This document shows positions 6,658 to 13,264 of a DNA stretch of 13,294 nucleotides, piece after piece; position 1 is the first letter of the stretch; each line of letters opens with the position of its first letter. The position numbers were made by a program, and so were the translations under genes. Location: positions 1 through 13,294 of the forward strand of contig UQUO01000053.1 of assembly GCA_900544295.1 (NCBI GenBank), written 5' to 3'. The notes under the pieces were generated by a model, which saw nothing but the letters and a program-made list of their open reading frames with translations, was not told the origin of the DNA and searched no databases. Source of the DNA: an uncultured Eubacteriales bacterium. Lineage in GTDB: Bacteria; Bacillota; Clostridia; Oscillospirales; Oscillospiraceae.

Positions 6658-6723
6658 GTGAGAGCCTTCACCTTTATCGCCTCAGACAGCCCCAGGCTCG
6701 CAGGAGTGCCCGGAGTGCCATAG
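6658..6723 (+). CDS. Possible 21-residue micro-ORF
   Basis: A GTG at 6658 lies 6 nt after AAGGAG and opens a frame to TAG at 6721, encoding MRAFTFIASDSPRLAGVPGVP. A weak promoter-like pair, TTGGAA (6596-6601) and TATAGC (6619-6624), is spaced 17 nt upstream. The peptide resembles nothing I recognise and has no hydrophobic segment. It lies divergent to the M23 gene. The ribosome site is the main support; it could be chance. Confidence 0.25.
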   Translation: MRAFTFIASDSPRLAGVPGVP

Positions 6724-6756
6724 CCTGCGCGCTCGGGGACAAAGAGCAAAAATGGA

Positions 6757-6786
6757 AAAGAGGCTGACCGAATGGTCAGCCTCTTT
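6757..6786 (-). terminator. Terminator of the F420-ligase-like / zinc-ribbon operon
   Basis: A perfect 13-bp stem (6757-6769 with 6774-6786, 4-nt loop) is followed on the minus strand by TTCCATTTTTGC. It lies about 50 nt after the stop of the zinc-ribbon membrane protein. The plus strand has only a short T-run, so its main direction is probably minus. Confidence 0.8.
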
Positions 6787-6833
6787 GTGTGCGCCGAAAA
6801 GGCGGGCCGCATATATGACGGTCCCGGGCGCGT

Positions 6834-7580
6834 TTATGTTCCCGTACCAACGTTGAAGGCGGGATTTTTGCGGATGATGAGTTGGACGAACACTACATAT
6901 AAAACGACGGGTATGAGCCAGTCTCCGATAGAGGAGAGAAGCTCTGAGCCGAGGTCAAAAGCAGCCGTGAGCGCAACGTCGTAGGCAAAGCGTACGATGC
7001 AGAAGAGTACCGCGGCAAAAACCAGCATGCCCCGCCCGGAGCGCTTTCCGCGCCGGAGCTGGGCGAACGCGGTGATGACCGTGAGTGCGATGGGAATACA
7101 GGCCGCGCCGAAGATGGTGTCCAGCAGTCTGAGCTCCGGCAGCATCCAGTAGGCGTAGCTGCTGGTATAGCGGCCGTCGAGCTCAAAATATGCCCCGGTC
7201 AGATAGAAGGCTGAGGCGGCAAAGAGCAGCGCCGCGCACAGGATCAGACTGGCCAGAACCAGGTTCCGCGTGAATGCCCAGAGGCGCTCGGGAACGTCCT
7301 CATCCGCGGAACCGTGTTTGACTGCGTCCTGCTCGCGGACGCGGTCGTCGCGGACATAGGCCGCCTCCTGTGCGCCGCGGCCTGCGCGGCTCCTGGCCCA
7401 GGTACTGGCCGCGCGCTCGCGTTTTTCGCGCCTTTTGCGGCTTTTCTCCGGCGTTATCTCCCAGGGTTCGGGTATTTCACGCCTGGTCTCTATGCTGCCG
7501 TCAAAGTCGTGTGCATAGCCGCAGTGCGGGCAGAGGTGCGTGGCTATGACTATGTCCATCCCGCAATTCGGGCATTTCAT
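6834..7580 (-). CDS. Zinc-ribbon membrane protein of unknown function
   Basis: The product is 248 aa and I do not recognise a named family. Residues 1-21 form a compact zinc ribbon with C3, C6, C17 and C20 (CPNC and CPHC). A highly charged, R/E-rich linker runs from about 28 to 100. Four likely transmembrane helices follow at about 105-129, 152-173, 184-205 and 219-237. The stop is followed by a terminator. ATG 7580 has GGAGGT 6 nt upstream. It begins 30 nt after the stop of the F420-ligase-like gene and shares that gene's promoter, so the two may work together, but nothing in the protein shows how. N-terminal ribbons on small membrane proteins are common in Clostridia and are usually assumed to bind zinc. 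Confidence 0.85.
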   Translation of the reverse strand: MKCPNCGMDIVIATHLCPHCGYAHDFDGSIETRREIPEPWEITPEKSRKRREKRERAASTWARSRAGRGAQEAAYVRDDRVREQDAVKHGSADEDVPERLWAFTRNLVLASLILCAALLFAASAFYLTGAYFELDGRYTSSYAYWMLPELRLLDTIFGAACIPIALTVITAFAQLRRGKRSGRGMLVFAAVLFCIVRFAYDVALTAAFDLGSELLSSIGDWLIPVVLYVVFVQLIIRKNPAFNVGTGT

Positions 7581-7610
7581 GTCCTTACCTCCCCCTGCCC
7601 GCGGGGCCTG

Positions 7611-8792
7611 TTATTCGGCGTAGTTCTTGAAGTAGTTCTGCACGACGATGATGGGCGTGCCCTTGTCGCCGCTGCCGCTCGTGAGGTCGCAGAGGGAGCC
7701 GATGAGGTCGGTGAGCCGCCTCGGCGTCGTGCCCTCGGAGGCCATCTGGCCCTTGAGGTCGGCGTCCTTCTTGCGGATGGAGGCCTGGATGGCGCTCTTG
7801 AGCTCCTCTCCGGAGAGGCCGGCGAAGTCATTGTCCGCGAGGTACTTGAGCTTCAGCTCGTTGGGCAGGCCGCGCAGGCCCTCGGTGAAGCCGGGGCTGA
7901 CGACGGGGTCGGCCAGCTCCCAGATCTTGCCGGCGGGGTCCTTGAAGGCGCCGTCGCCGTAGACCATGGCTTCGACCTTGACGCCGGTGCGGCGAAGGAG
8001 CTCGGCCTGGATGCCCTCGGCCACGGCCTGGGCGTTCTTGGGGAAGAGCTTGACCTTGTCCTCGGTGGCCTTGTTGGAGCCGAGCAGGCCGTAGTCCGGG
8101 CAGTAGCCGCTGCCGTTCACGGGAGCGTTCATGATGTCGCAGAGGGTGAGGACGTTCTTCGCCCCGGCGGCGAGGATGCGCCTCTGGGTGCGGAAGCGGG
8201 TGTGTATATCGCAGCAGAGGATGTTGTCCGCCAGGGTGGCGGCGGTCTCGGGGCGGTTGGCGAAGACTATCTCGCTCTCCGCGCCCTCCTCGCGGATGAT
8301 GTTCTCGTAGTACTCGACGTAGTCCACGCCCGTGAAGGGGTGGCGGATGCTGCCGAAGATGCGGCGGTACTTGGCGAGGGTGAGCACGTCGGCGTAGGGG
8401 TTCACGCCGCTGTCGTCCATCGTGTCCTCGTCGAAGAGGTGGTTGCCGACCTCGTCGGAGGGGTAGGAGAGCATGAGCACGACCTTTTTGGAGCCGCGGG
8501 CTATGCCGCGCAGGCAGATGGCAAAGCGGTTGCGGGAGAGGATGGGGAAGACTACGGCGACGGTCTCGCCGCCCAGCTTCGCGCGCACGTCGGCGGCGAT
8601 GTCGTCCACCGAGGCGTAGTTGCCGTCGGAACGGGCGACGACGCTCTCCGTCACGGCAACGATGTCCCTCTCATGCAGCTCGAAGCCCTCCTCGGCCATT
8701 GCGGCCTCGACAGCGTCGGCTGTGAGCTTGACTATGTCGTCTCCTTCGCGTATGATAGGAGCACGGACGCCTCTTGAAATAACACCTGACAT
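7611..8792 (-). CDS. Coenzyme F420-0:L-glutamate ligase-like protein (CofE fold), function unknown
   Basis: The product is 393 aa. The N-terminal part (EGDDIVKLTADAVEA at 16-30, RDIVAVTESVVARSDGN at 42-58) looks like the CofE/F420 ligase family, which adds glutamate to F420-0 in methanogens and actinobacteria. The C-terminal half carries the motifs GSGYCPDYGLLGSNKATED (227-245) and VYGDGAFKDP (277-286), typical of a longer clostridial subgroup. At 393 residues it is clearly longer than CofE (about 250). Clostridia of this type are not known to make F420, so the true substrate is open; a gamma-glutamyl ligase acting on another acceptor is an inference. ATG 8792 has AGGGAGG 8 nt upstream; the frame is open 16 codons further but that part lies in the leader. 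First gene of a two-gene operon. Confidence 0.85.
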   Translation of the reverse strand: MSGVISRGVRAPIIREGDDIVKLTADAVEAAMAEEGFELHERDIVAVTESVVARSDGNYASVDDIAADVRAKLGGETVAVVFPILSRNRFAICLRGIARGSKKVVLMLSYPSDEVGNHLFDEDTMDDSGVNPYADVLTLAKYRRIFGSIRHPFTGVDYVEYYENIIREEGAESEIVFANRPETAATLADNILCCDIHTRFRTQRRILAAGAKNVLTLCDIMNAPVNGSGYCPDYGLLGSNKATEDKVKLFPKNAQAVAEGIQAELLRRTGVKVEAMVYGDGAFKDPAGKIWELADPVVSPGFTEGLRGLPNELKLKYLADNDFAGLSGEELKSAIQASIRKKDADLKGQMASEGTTPRRLTDLIGSLCDLTSGSGDKGTPIIVVQNYFKNYAE

Positions 8793-8827
8793 TTTACAGG
8801 CCTCCCTAAAGAATTCATAACAGAGAA

Positions 8828-8856
8828 ATAATACCCTCAATCATAGATTTAGTCAA
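8828..8856 (-). promoter_or_regulatory. Sigma-A promoter of the F420-ligase-like operon
   Basis: On the minus strand TTGACT (8856-8851), exactly 17 nt, then TATTAT (8833-8828). This is the best promoter match in the window. Transcription should start near 8821, about 29 nt before the ATG at 8792. It lies in the 92-bp divergent gap shared with nagA, in AT-rich DNA that contrasts with the GC-rich genes on both sides. Confidence 0.85.
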
Positions 8857-8884
8857 CTAAAATAAGGTATCGGGAGTGATAAAA

Positions 8885-9991
8885 ATGCTGATAAAAAACG
8901 GCAAGGTATTCCTGAGCGACGGAAAGTTCCACGACTGCGCCCTGCGTTTCGGCGCGCAGGTGGAGGAGATAGGAGCTTTTGACGGCGAGGGCTGCGACGC
9001 CTCCGGCTGCTATGTGATCCCCGGCCTTGTGGACGTCCACACCCACGGCGCCATGAACCGCGACTTCTCAGACGGTGACCCCGAGGCCCTGGGCGTCGCC
9101 TCCAAATATTACGCCGAGAACGGCGTCACGAGCTTCCTGGCCACGACCATGACCCTCAAGGAGCACCAGCTCATGCCCGCCATGGCCTGCGTGAAGGACT
9201 CCGGCCCCCTGCCCGGCGCGCGCTGCGCGGGCATACATCTGGAAGGCCCCTTCCTCTGCTACAACAAGCGCGGCGCTCAGAACCCGGATAACCTCCACGC
9301 GCCCGACGCGGATATGTTCATGCGCCTGAACGAGGCCTCCGGCGGCGCGGTACGGCTCATCACCGTCGCGCCCGAAGTGGAAGGCGGAATTGACTTCATT
9401 AAGCGCGTTTCGCCCGTCTGCACCGTCTCCGTAGGCCACACGGAGGCGGATTACGACACCGCAATGCGCGCCTACGAGGCTGGCGCGAGCCACACGACCC
9501 ACCTCTTCAACGGCATGCCCGGCCTGCACCACCGCAAGCCCGGCGTCATCGGCGCGGCCTTTGACGCGGGCGCGACGGTGGAGCTCATCTGCGACGGCCT
9601 GCATCTGCACCCGGCGGCTGTGCGCCTGGCGATGCAGCTTTTCGGCAGCCACGCGGCGCTCATCTCGGATTCTCTGCGATGCGCCGGTATGCCGGACGGG
9701 GACTACGAGCTCGGCGGCCTGCCCATAAAGCTCGGCGGCGGCGTTGCCCGCCTGCTGGACGGCACCCTCGCGGGCAGCTGCATAAACGTGGGCGAGGCCC
9801 TGCGCCGCGCGGTCTCCTTCGGCGTGCCTCTGGAGGCCGCCGTCACCGCGGCAACCATCACCCCGGCCCGCTCCGTCCGCCTGGACGACTGCGGCGAGCT
9901 CGCCCCCGGCAAGCGCGCGGACATCGTGGTGCTGGACGCGGAGCTGAAGGTCAAGGCCGTCTTCGTCGGCGGCGAGAAGGTCGTCGGCTGA
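8885..9991 (+). CDS. nagA: N-acetylglucosamine-6-phosphate deacetylase (NagA)
   Basis: This 368-aa cytoplasmic amidohydrolase removes acetate from N-acetylglucosamine-6-phosphate to give glucosamine-6-phosphate, for amino-sugar use or cell-wall recycling. Landmarks: VDVHTHG (49-55), HLEGPF (118-123, metal ligand E120), GHTEA (184-188, H185), THLFNGM (205-211, H206), DGLHLHP (237-243) and ISDS (260-263, catalytic D262). Length is normal. I chose ATG 8885, with CGGGAG 8 nt upstream. GTG 8876 would add three residues and has AAGG at a suitable distance, so it remains possible. No clear promoter is visible upstream; TAAAAT at 8858-8863 lies too close to the ribosome site to be convincing. It is followed closely by bioY; no nagB or sugar transporter is in view. 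Confidence 0.95.
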   Translation: MLIKNGKVFLSDGKFHDCALRFGAQVEEIGAFDGEGCDASGCYVIPGLVDVHTHGAMNRDFSDGDPEALGVASKYYAENGVTSFLATTMTLKEHQLMPAMACVKDSGPLPGARCAGIHLEGPFLCYNKRGAQNPDNLHAPDADMFMRLNEASGGAVRLITVAPEVEGGIDFIKRVSPVCTVSVGHTEADYDTAMRAYEAGASHTTHLFNGMPGLHHRKPGVIGAAFDAGATVELICDGLHLHPAAVRLAMQLFGSHAALISDSLRCAGMPDGDYELGGLPIKLGGGVARLLDGTLAGSCINVGEALRRAVSFGVPLEAAVTAATITPARSVRLDDCGELAPGKRADIVVLDAELKVKAVFVGGEKVVG

Positions 9992-10032
9992 GCGCGCGCG
10001 GACCGCGTCCCGGCGCGGCAAAGACCCGGGAC

Positions 10033-10563
10033 ATGGCGTATATTGCGCTCTCGGCGGCGCTCATCTCGCTCTGCGCCTGGCTGAGCGTGCCCGCGCCCAT
10101 ACCTTTTACGATGCAGACCTTCGCCGTCTTCGCCGTGGCGGGCACGCTGGGCGCGCGCCGCTCGGCGCTGGCGCTGGGTACGTATATCCTGCTCGGTGCG
10201 CTGGGCCTGCCGGTATTTGCGGGCTTCCAGGGCGGGGCGGGGGCGCTCCTGGGCGCGACGGGGGGCTACATCCTCGGCTTCCTGCCCGCGGCCCTCATAG
10301 CCGGGGCGGGGGCGGAGCGGCTGGGCAGGGGGCTGCCTGCGCTGCTCTTTTCCATGGCCGCCGGCCTCGTCTGCTGCTACGCCATGGGTACCGCCTGGTA
10401 TGTCGCCGTCTACGCCCGCGCGGGAGGGCAGGCGGGCGTTGCCGCCGTGCTCTCGGCCTGCGTCCTGCCATTTATCCCTGCGGACGCGGCCAAGCTGCTG
10501 CTGGCCGCCCTGCTGTCAAAGAGGCTCGCGCCCCTCTGCTCGCCCGAGCGGCGGCGCGGCTGA
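10033..10563 (+). CDS. bioY: Biotin transporter BioY (ECF S component)
   Basis: This is a membrane protein of 176 aa from ATG 10033, with about six hydrophobic segments. It binds biotin and works alone or with the shared ECF energy module. Family marks: PIPFTMQTF (22-30), LGALGLPVFAGFQGGAGALL then GATGGYILGF (54-83), and PFIPADAAKLLLAA (146-159). The start is doubtful. The residues before the ATG (KTRD, 10021-10032) also look like BioY, and no ribosome site is placed for 10033. A CTG at 9988, overlapping the nagA stop as CTGA and preceded by AGAAGG 7 nt upstream, would give a better N-terminus (15 more residues). Downstream is the hairpin that precedes the amidase gene. No BirA-type operator was seen. 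Confidence 0.9.
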   Translation: MAYIALSAALISLCAWLSVPAPIPFTMQTFAVFAVAGTLGARRSALALGTYILLGALGLPVFAGFQGGAGALLGATGGYILGFLPAALIAGAGAERLGRGLPALLFSMAAGLVCCYAMGTAWYVAVYARAGGQAGVAAVLSACVLPFIPADAAKLLLAALLSKRLAPLCSPERRRG

Positions 10564-10572
10564 ATCAAAACA

Positions 10573-10613
10573 AAAGATCACCTCGGGGCGTATTATGCTC
10601 CGAGGTGATCTTT
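10573..10613 (+). promoter_or_regulatory. Hairpin that sequesters the ribosome binding site of the amidase gene
   Basis: Arms 10573-10589 and 10597-10613 pair over 17 bp with a single G-T wobble. The 3' arm is CCGAGGTGATCTTT and contains GAGGTGATC, an almost perfect Shine-Dalgarno sequence; the ATG of the next gene starts at the base after the stem (10614). The plus strand has only TTT after the stem, so this is a poor intrinsic terminator for bioY but a good ribosome-site mask. The loop reads GTATTAT and contains TATTAT (10591-10596), which resembles a -10 box. Confidence 0.75.
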
Positions 10614-11168
10614 ATGCTACGCGAGCTGCCATATGAGCGTGGCCAGGCCCTGGAATACGCCCGCCGCTGGGCCCTGGGGCGCAACCCGCTGTTTTACAAC
10701 TTCACCGGCCAGGGCGGGGACTGCACGAATTTCATATCCCAGTGCCTGCTGGCCGGCTGCCTGGTTATGAACTGCCGGGAGACCTTCGGCTGGTACTACC
10801 ACAGCCCGCGCCTGCGCGCCCCGGCCTGGACCGGGGTACAGTATCTCTGGAACTTCCTCAGCGGCAACGCCGGAGCCGGCCCCTATGGGCGCGAGGCGGA
10901 GCTGGCGGAGCTCGTGACGGGCGACCTCGTCCAGCTCGGCGGGGAGGACGGGCGCTATTACCACACTCTCTTCATCTGCGGCCGCAGGGGAGGGGAGCTC
11001 CTCATCGCCGCGCACAGCTTCGACGCCTTCGAGCGGCCCCTGAGCAGCTACGACTACGCGCGCCTGCGACCCATCAAAATAGAGGGCTGCCGTGCCGTGC
11101 GCACCCCGCCGCCCGGCGGCTTCGAGCGGCTGCTCTCGGGCGAGGCCCTGCCGCCAGGCTGCTTTTAG
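10614..11168 (+). CDS. Amidase_6-type putative cysteine amidase/hydrolase
   Basis: The product is 184 aa and cytoplasmic as read (no signal peptide or membrane helix). The start YERGQALEYARRWALGRN (7-24) and GGDCTNFISQCLLAG (34-48) are hallmarks of the putative amidase domain family found in Firmicutes, with C37 as the expected nucleophile. YYHTLFI (115-121, H117) and AAHSFD (132-137) supply the other probable active-site residues; GDLVQL (103-108) is also typical. Related proteins are induced in sporulation in some bacilli, but I cannot show that here. ATG 10614 sits 8 nt after GAGG; GTG 10605 would add three residues but lies within the ribosome site itself. The stop overlaps the end of the convergent small gene by 4 nt as that gene is now read. 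Confidence 0.85.
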   Translation: MLRELPYERGQALEYARRWALGRNPLFYNFTGQGGDCTNFISQCLLAGCLVMNCRETFGWYYHSPRLRAPAWTGVQYLWNFLSGNAGAGPYGREAELAELVTGDLVQLGGEDGRYYHTLFICGRRGGELLIAAHSFDAFERPLSSYDYARLRPIKIEGCRAVRTPPPGGFERLLSGEALPPGCF

Positions 11169-11365
11169 GCGCTCAGACCTCGCCCACGTAGTCGAGGCCC
11201 GAGGGCGCAGTTGTGCTTCGTGTAATGGAGCCTGCCGTCCTCGACGCGGCTAGGCCACATGTGTGAGCTCGGCGAAAACAGCCCGAAGGAGACGGTGAGG
11301 AACACAACGAGCGCCAGCGCGGCGAGCACGAGCAGGAAGTTCCTGAGCGTTTTGCCGGTTTTCAT
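11165..11365 (-). CDS. Small single-pass membrane protein, probably frameshifted near its end
   Basis: As read, the product is 66 aa, with a transmembrane helix or signal anchor at about residues 9-30 after a basic N-terminus (MKTGKTLRNF). I do not recognise the family. ATG 11365 has GGAGGG 7 nt upstream, strong support for a real gene. After HYTKHNCA the codons change abruptly to poorly used ones (CGA, CTA, CGT, GGT). Dropping one base of the GGG run at 11203-11205 would instead give NCASGLDYVGEV and a TGA at 11175-11173, with normal GC-rich codons and no overlap with the amidase gene. The C-terminus given here is therefore suspect. It follows the ackA terminator on the same strand. Confidence 0.7.
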   Translation of the reverse strand: MKTGKTLRNFLLVLAALALVVFLTVSFGLFSPSSHMWPSRVEDGRLHYTKHNCALGPRLRGRGLSA

Positions 11366-11401
11366 GGCAAGGCCCTCCGTTTAAATACGGATAAAGACAT
11401 A

Positions 11402-11435
11402 TCAAAAACCGCCGCAGGCTCTGTGCCTGCGGCGG
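11402..11435 (-). terminator. Rho-independent terminator of ackA
   Basis: An 11-bp GC stem (11409-11419 with 11425-11435, 5-nt loop) is followed on the minus strand by TTTTTGATATG. It starts 12 nt after the ackA stop codon. It also lies just upstream of the small membrane protein gene, whose expression would need read-through or its own promoter. Confidence 0.85.
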
Positions 11436-11447
11436 CGTGTTTCAGCT

Positions 11448-12650
11448 TCAGCCCTCGACGATGTCGCGGGTGTCGCGCGCGATGACGAGCTCCTCGTTCG
11501 TCGGGATGACGAAGAGCTTCACCTTGGAGTCCGCGGTGGAGATGCAGACGTCCTCGCCGCGCTTCTTGTTCTGCTCCGCGTCCACCTCGCAGCCGAGGTA
11601 GCCGAGGTACTTGCAGATGCCCGCACGGGTGGTGGCGCTGTTCTCGCCGACGCCGGCGGTGAAGATGATGGCGTCCACACCGTTCATGGCGGCGACGTAG
11701 CTGCCCACGACCTTGGCGACCCAGTAGTCGAACATGTCGAGGGCGAGGCGGGCGCGCTCGTTGCCCTCGTCGGCGGCGGTCTCAAGGTCGCGGAAGTCGC
11801 TGGAGACGCCGGAGACGCCCAGGACGCCGGACTTCTTGTTGAGGACGCCCAGCATGGCGTCGATGTCCATGCCGTACTTGTTCATAATAAACTGCATGAC
11901 GCCCGGGTCGAGGTCACCGCAGCGGGTGCCCATCGGCAGGCCGACCAGCGGGGTGAAGCCCATAGAGGTATCCACGCTCTTGCCGCCGTCGATGGCGCAG
12001 ATGGAGGAGCCGTTGCCCATGTGGCAGCTGACGAGCTTGAGCTCCTCGACGGGCTTGCCCATGAGCTCGGCGCAGCGGCCGGAGACGTAGCGGTGGCTGG
12101 TGCCGTGGAAGCCATAGCGACGGATGCCGTCGTTTTTATAGTAGTCGTAGGGTACGGCGTAGGTGAAGGCCTTGGCGGGCATGGTCTGGTGGAAGGCGGT
12201 GTCGAAGACAGCGACCTGGGGCACGTCCTTGCCCATGACGGCGGTGCAGGCGTTGATGCCGGTGATGTTGGCGGGGTTGTGCAGGGGGGCGAAGGGGGTG
12301 CAGTCCTCAAGGGCCTTCATGACTTCGTCGGTGATGCGGACGGAGGAGGCGAACTTCTCGCCGCCGTGGACGACGCGGTGGCCGACGGCGTCTATCTCGC
12401 TCATGCTGGCCACGACGCCGTACTCGGCGCTGGTGAGCTTGTCTATAACGGCGGCAATGGCCTCAGAGTGCGTCGGCAGGGCGATGTCCTCGTTGAAAAC
12501 GGGCTTTCCGCCGACGAGCGGCGTGTGCTTCAGGTGACCGTCGATGCCGATGCGCTCGCAAAGGCCCTTCGCGAGGACGGCCTCGGTCTCCATATCGATG
12601 AGCTGATACTTGAGGGAGGAGCTTCCGGCGTTGATGACCAAAACTTTCAT
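11448..12650 (-). CDS. ackA: Acetate kinase
   Basis: This 400-aa cytoplasmic enzyme converts acetyl phosphate and ADP to acetate and ATP, the energy-yielding last step of acetate fermentation. NAGSSSLK lies at 7-14 (N7, S10, S12), HRVVHGG at 91-97 (R92), VFDTAFH at 148-154 (catalytic D150), GFHGTSHRYV at 180-189 (H182), HMGNGSS at 210-216, GTRCGDLDPG at 241-250 (R243), TAGVGENS at 331-338 and NEEL at 385-388 (E386). All key residues known from the Methanosarcina enzyme are present. ATG 12650 gives the standard N-terminus and has AAAGGAT 9 nt upstream; the frame is open 25 codons further across the promoter and was trimmed. No pta gene is adjacent in this window; it is a single-gene unit with its own promoter and terminator. 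Confidence 0.98.
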   Translation of the reverse strand: MKVLVINAGSSSLKYQLIDMETEAVLAKGLCERIGIDGHLKHTPLVGGKPVFNEDIALPTHSEAIAAVIDKLTSAEYGVVASMSEIDAVGHRVVHGGEKFASSVRITDEVMKALEDCTPFAPLHNPANITGINACTAVMGKDVPQVAVFDTAFHQTMPAKAFTYAVPYDYYKNDGIRRYGFHGTSHRYVSGRCAELMGKPVEELKLVSCHMGNGSSICAIDGGKSVDTSMGFTPLVGLPMGTRCGDLDPGVMQFIMNKYGMDIDAMLGVLNKKSGVLGVSGVSSDFRDLETAADEGNERARLALDMFDYWVAKVVGSYVAAMNGVDAIIFTAGVGENSATTRAGICKYLGYLGCEVDAEQNKKRGEDVCISTADSKVKLFVIPTNEELVIARDTRDIVEG

Positions 12651-12677
12651 TTCAGCAGTATCCTTTCTACACTCTAT

Positions 12678-12705
12678 ATTGTAAAAATGTTTCGCCCATA
12701 GTAAA
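12678..12705 (-). promoter_or_regulatory. Sigma-A-like promoter of ackA
   Basis: On the minus strand TTTACT (12705-12700), a 16-nt spacer and TACAAT (12683-12678). Transcription would start near 12671, leaving a leader of about 21 nt that carries the AAAGGAT ribosome site. The surrounding DNA is AT-rich compared with the gene. Confidence 0.6.
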
Positions 12706-12855
12706 ATGTGGACACATGTTTCCAACTATTTATTTTATCCACATCCGCGCGAAAACGCAAGTGTAATCTTCCGCAAACCCAACGCCCCGCGCCCAGCCGG
12801 GGCCCCACCCCCGCCAGGGTGTCGGATGACCGCCGACCCCGCGGCGTCGCAGCCG

Positions 12856-12921
12856 CCCCGTCGTGGACGTCGTCCCCGACGACCCGCCGCTGCGGCCTCC
12901 GCCGGCCCCACCGCGTTCCGC
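12856..12921 (+). repeat. Repeat C, copy 1
   Basis: Aligns without gaps to 12989-13054, about 50 of 66 positions identical by eye. Shared blocks are CCCCGT at the start, CGACGACCC in the middle and CCGCCGGCCCCAC near the end. Copies are 133 nt apart in the same orientation. Confidence 0.6.
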
Positions 12922-12988
12922 CAACCCCCGTCCGGGCGCGGGATGCTCTCGCGGCATATTACGCGGCGCACGGCCCTGCCCGCGGCCG

Positions 12989-13054
12989 CCCCGTAGGGGT
13001 CGGCGTCCTCGACGACCCTTTCCTTCGTCCACCGCCGGCCCCACGGCGGAGCGC
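12989..13054 (+). repeat. Repeat C, copy 2
   Basis: Second, diverged copy of 12856-12921. Read on the minus strand it includes GCCGACCCCTACGGGG, a style of sequence also echoed by CCCCTACA in repeat A, so A and C may be parts of a larger repeat family. Confidence 0.6.
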
Positions 13055-13060
13055 ACGGGC

Positions 13061-13201
13061 TGCGGGCGGCTTAGGCCGCCCGCAAAGGGGGAACCCCCGG
13101 CGAGGGTTCCCCCTTTACCCCCTCCTGCGCTTCTTTGGCATAGAGAAACGCCCAGGGGCTCCGCCCCTGGACCCCGCCCGCTTTTTTGTAAAAAAGCGGG
13201 G
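13061..13201. repeat. Run of four consecutive hairpins
   Basis: In order: 13061-13070 with 13075-13084 (10 bp, loop TTAG); 13084-13096 with 13104-13116 (13 bp, 7-nt loop); 13152-13159 with 13163-13170 (8 bp, loop TCC); and 13177-13187 with 13190-13200 (GC base plus a T6/A6 top). All stems are perfect. The last could act as a terminator-like structure, but no gene ends here on either strand. A compound intergenic repeat or structured RNA are the alternatives. Confidence 0.65.
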
Positions 13202-13264
13202 CAAAAAACTTTTAAACGCCAGTCTACATTCAGCCCAAGCCCCTCGCCCCTGGGGCGAGTGATG

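Noticed and set aside
6543..6812. 89-codon minus-strand frame between the M23 gene and the zinc-ribbon gene
   Set aside because: It runs through a perfect terminator and the M23 promoter and has no ribosome site.
7314..8777. 487-codon open frame on the plus strand opposite the F420-ligase-like gene
   Set aside because: Valine/glycine/alanine-rich antisense shadow caused by GC-biased third positions; it also runs into the zinc-ribbon gene.
9068..10021. 317-codon minus-strand frame opposite nagA
   Set aside because: Antisense shadow of nagA without a ribosome site.
12856..13054. CRISPR-like repeat array
   Set aside because: Only two diverged copies, each longer than a CRISPR repeat, and no cas genes nearby.
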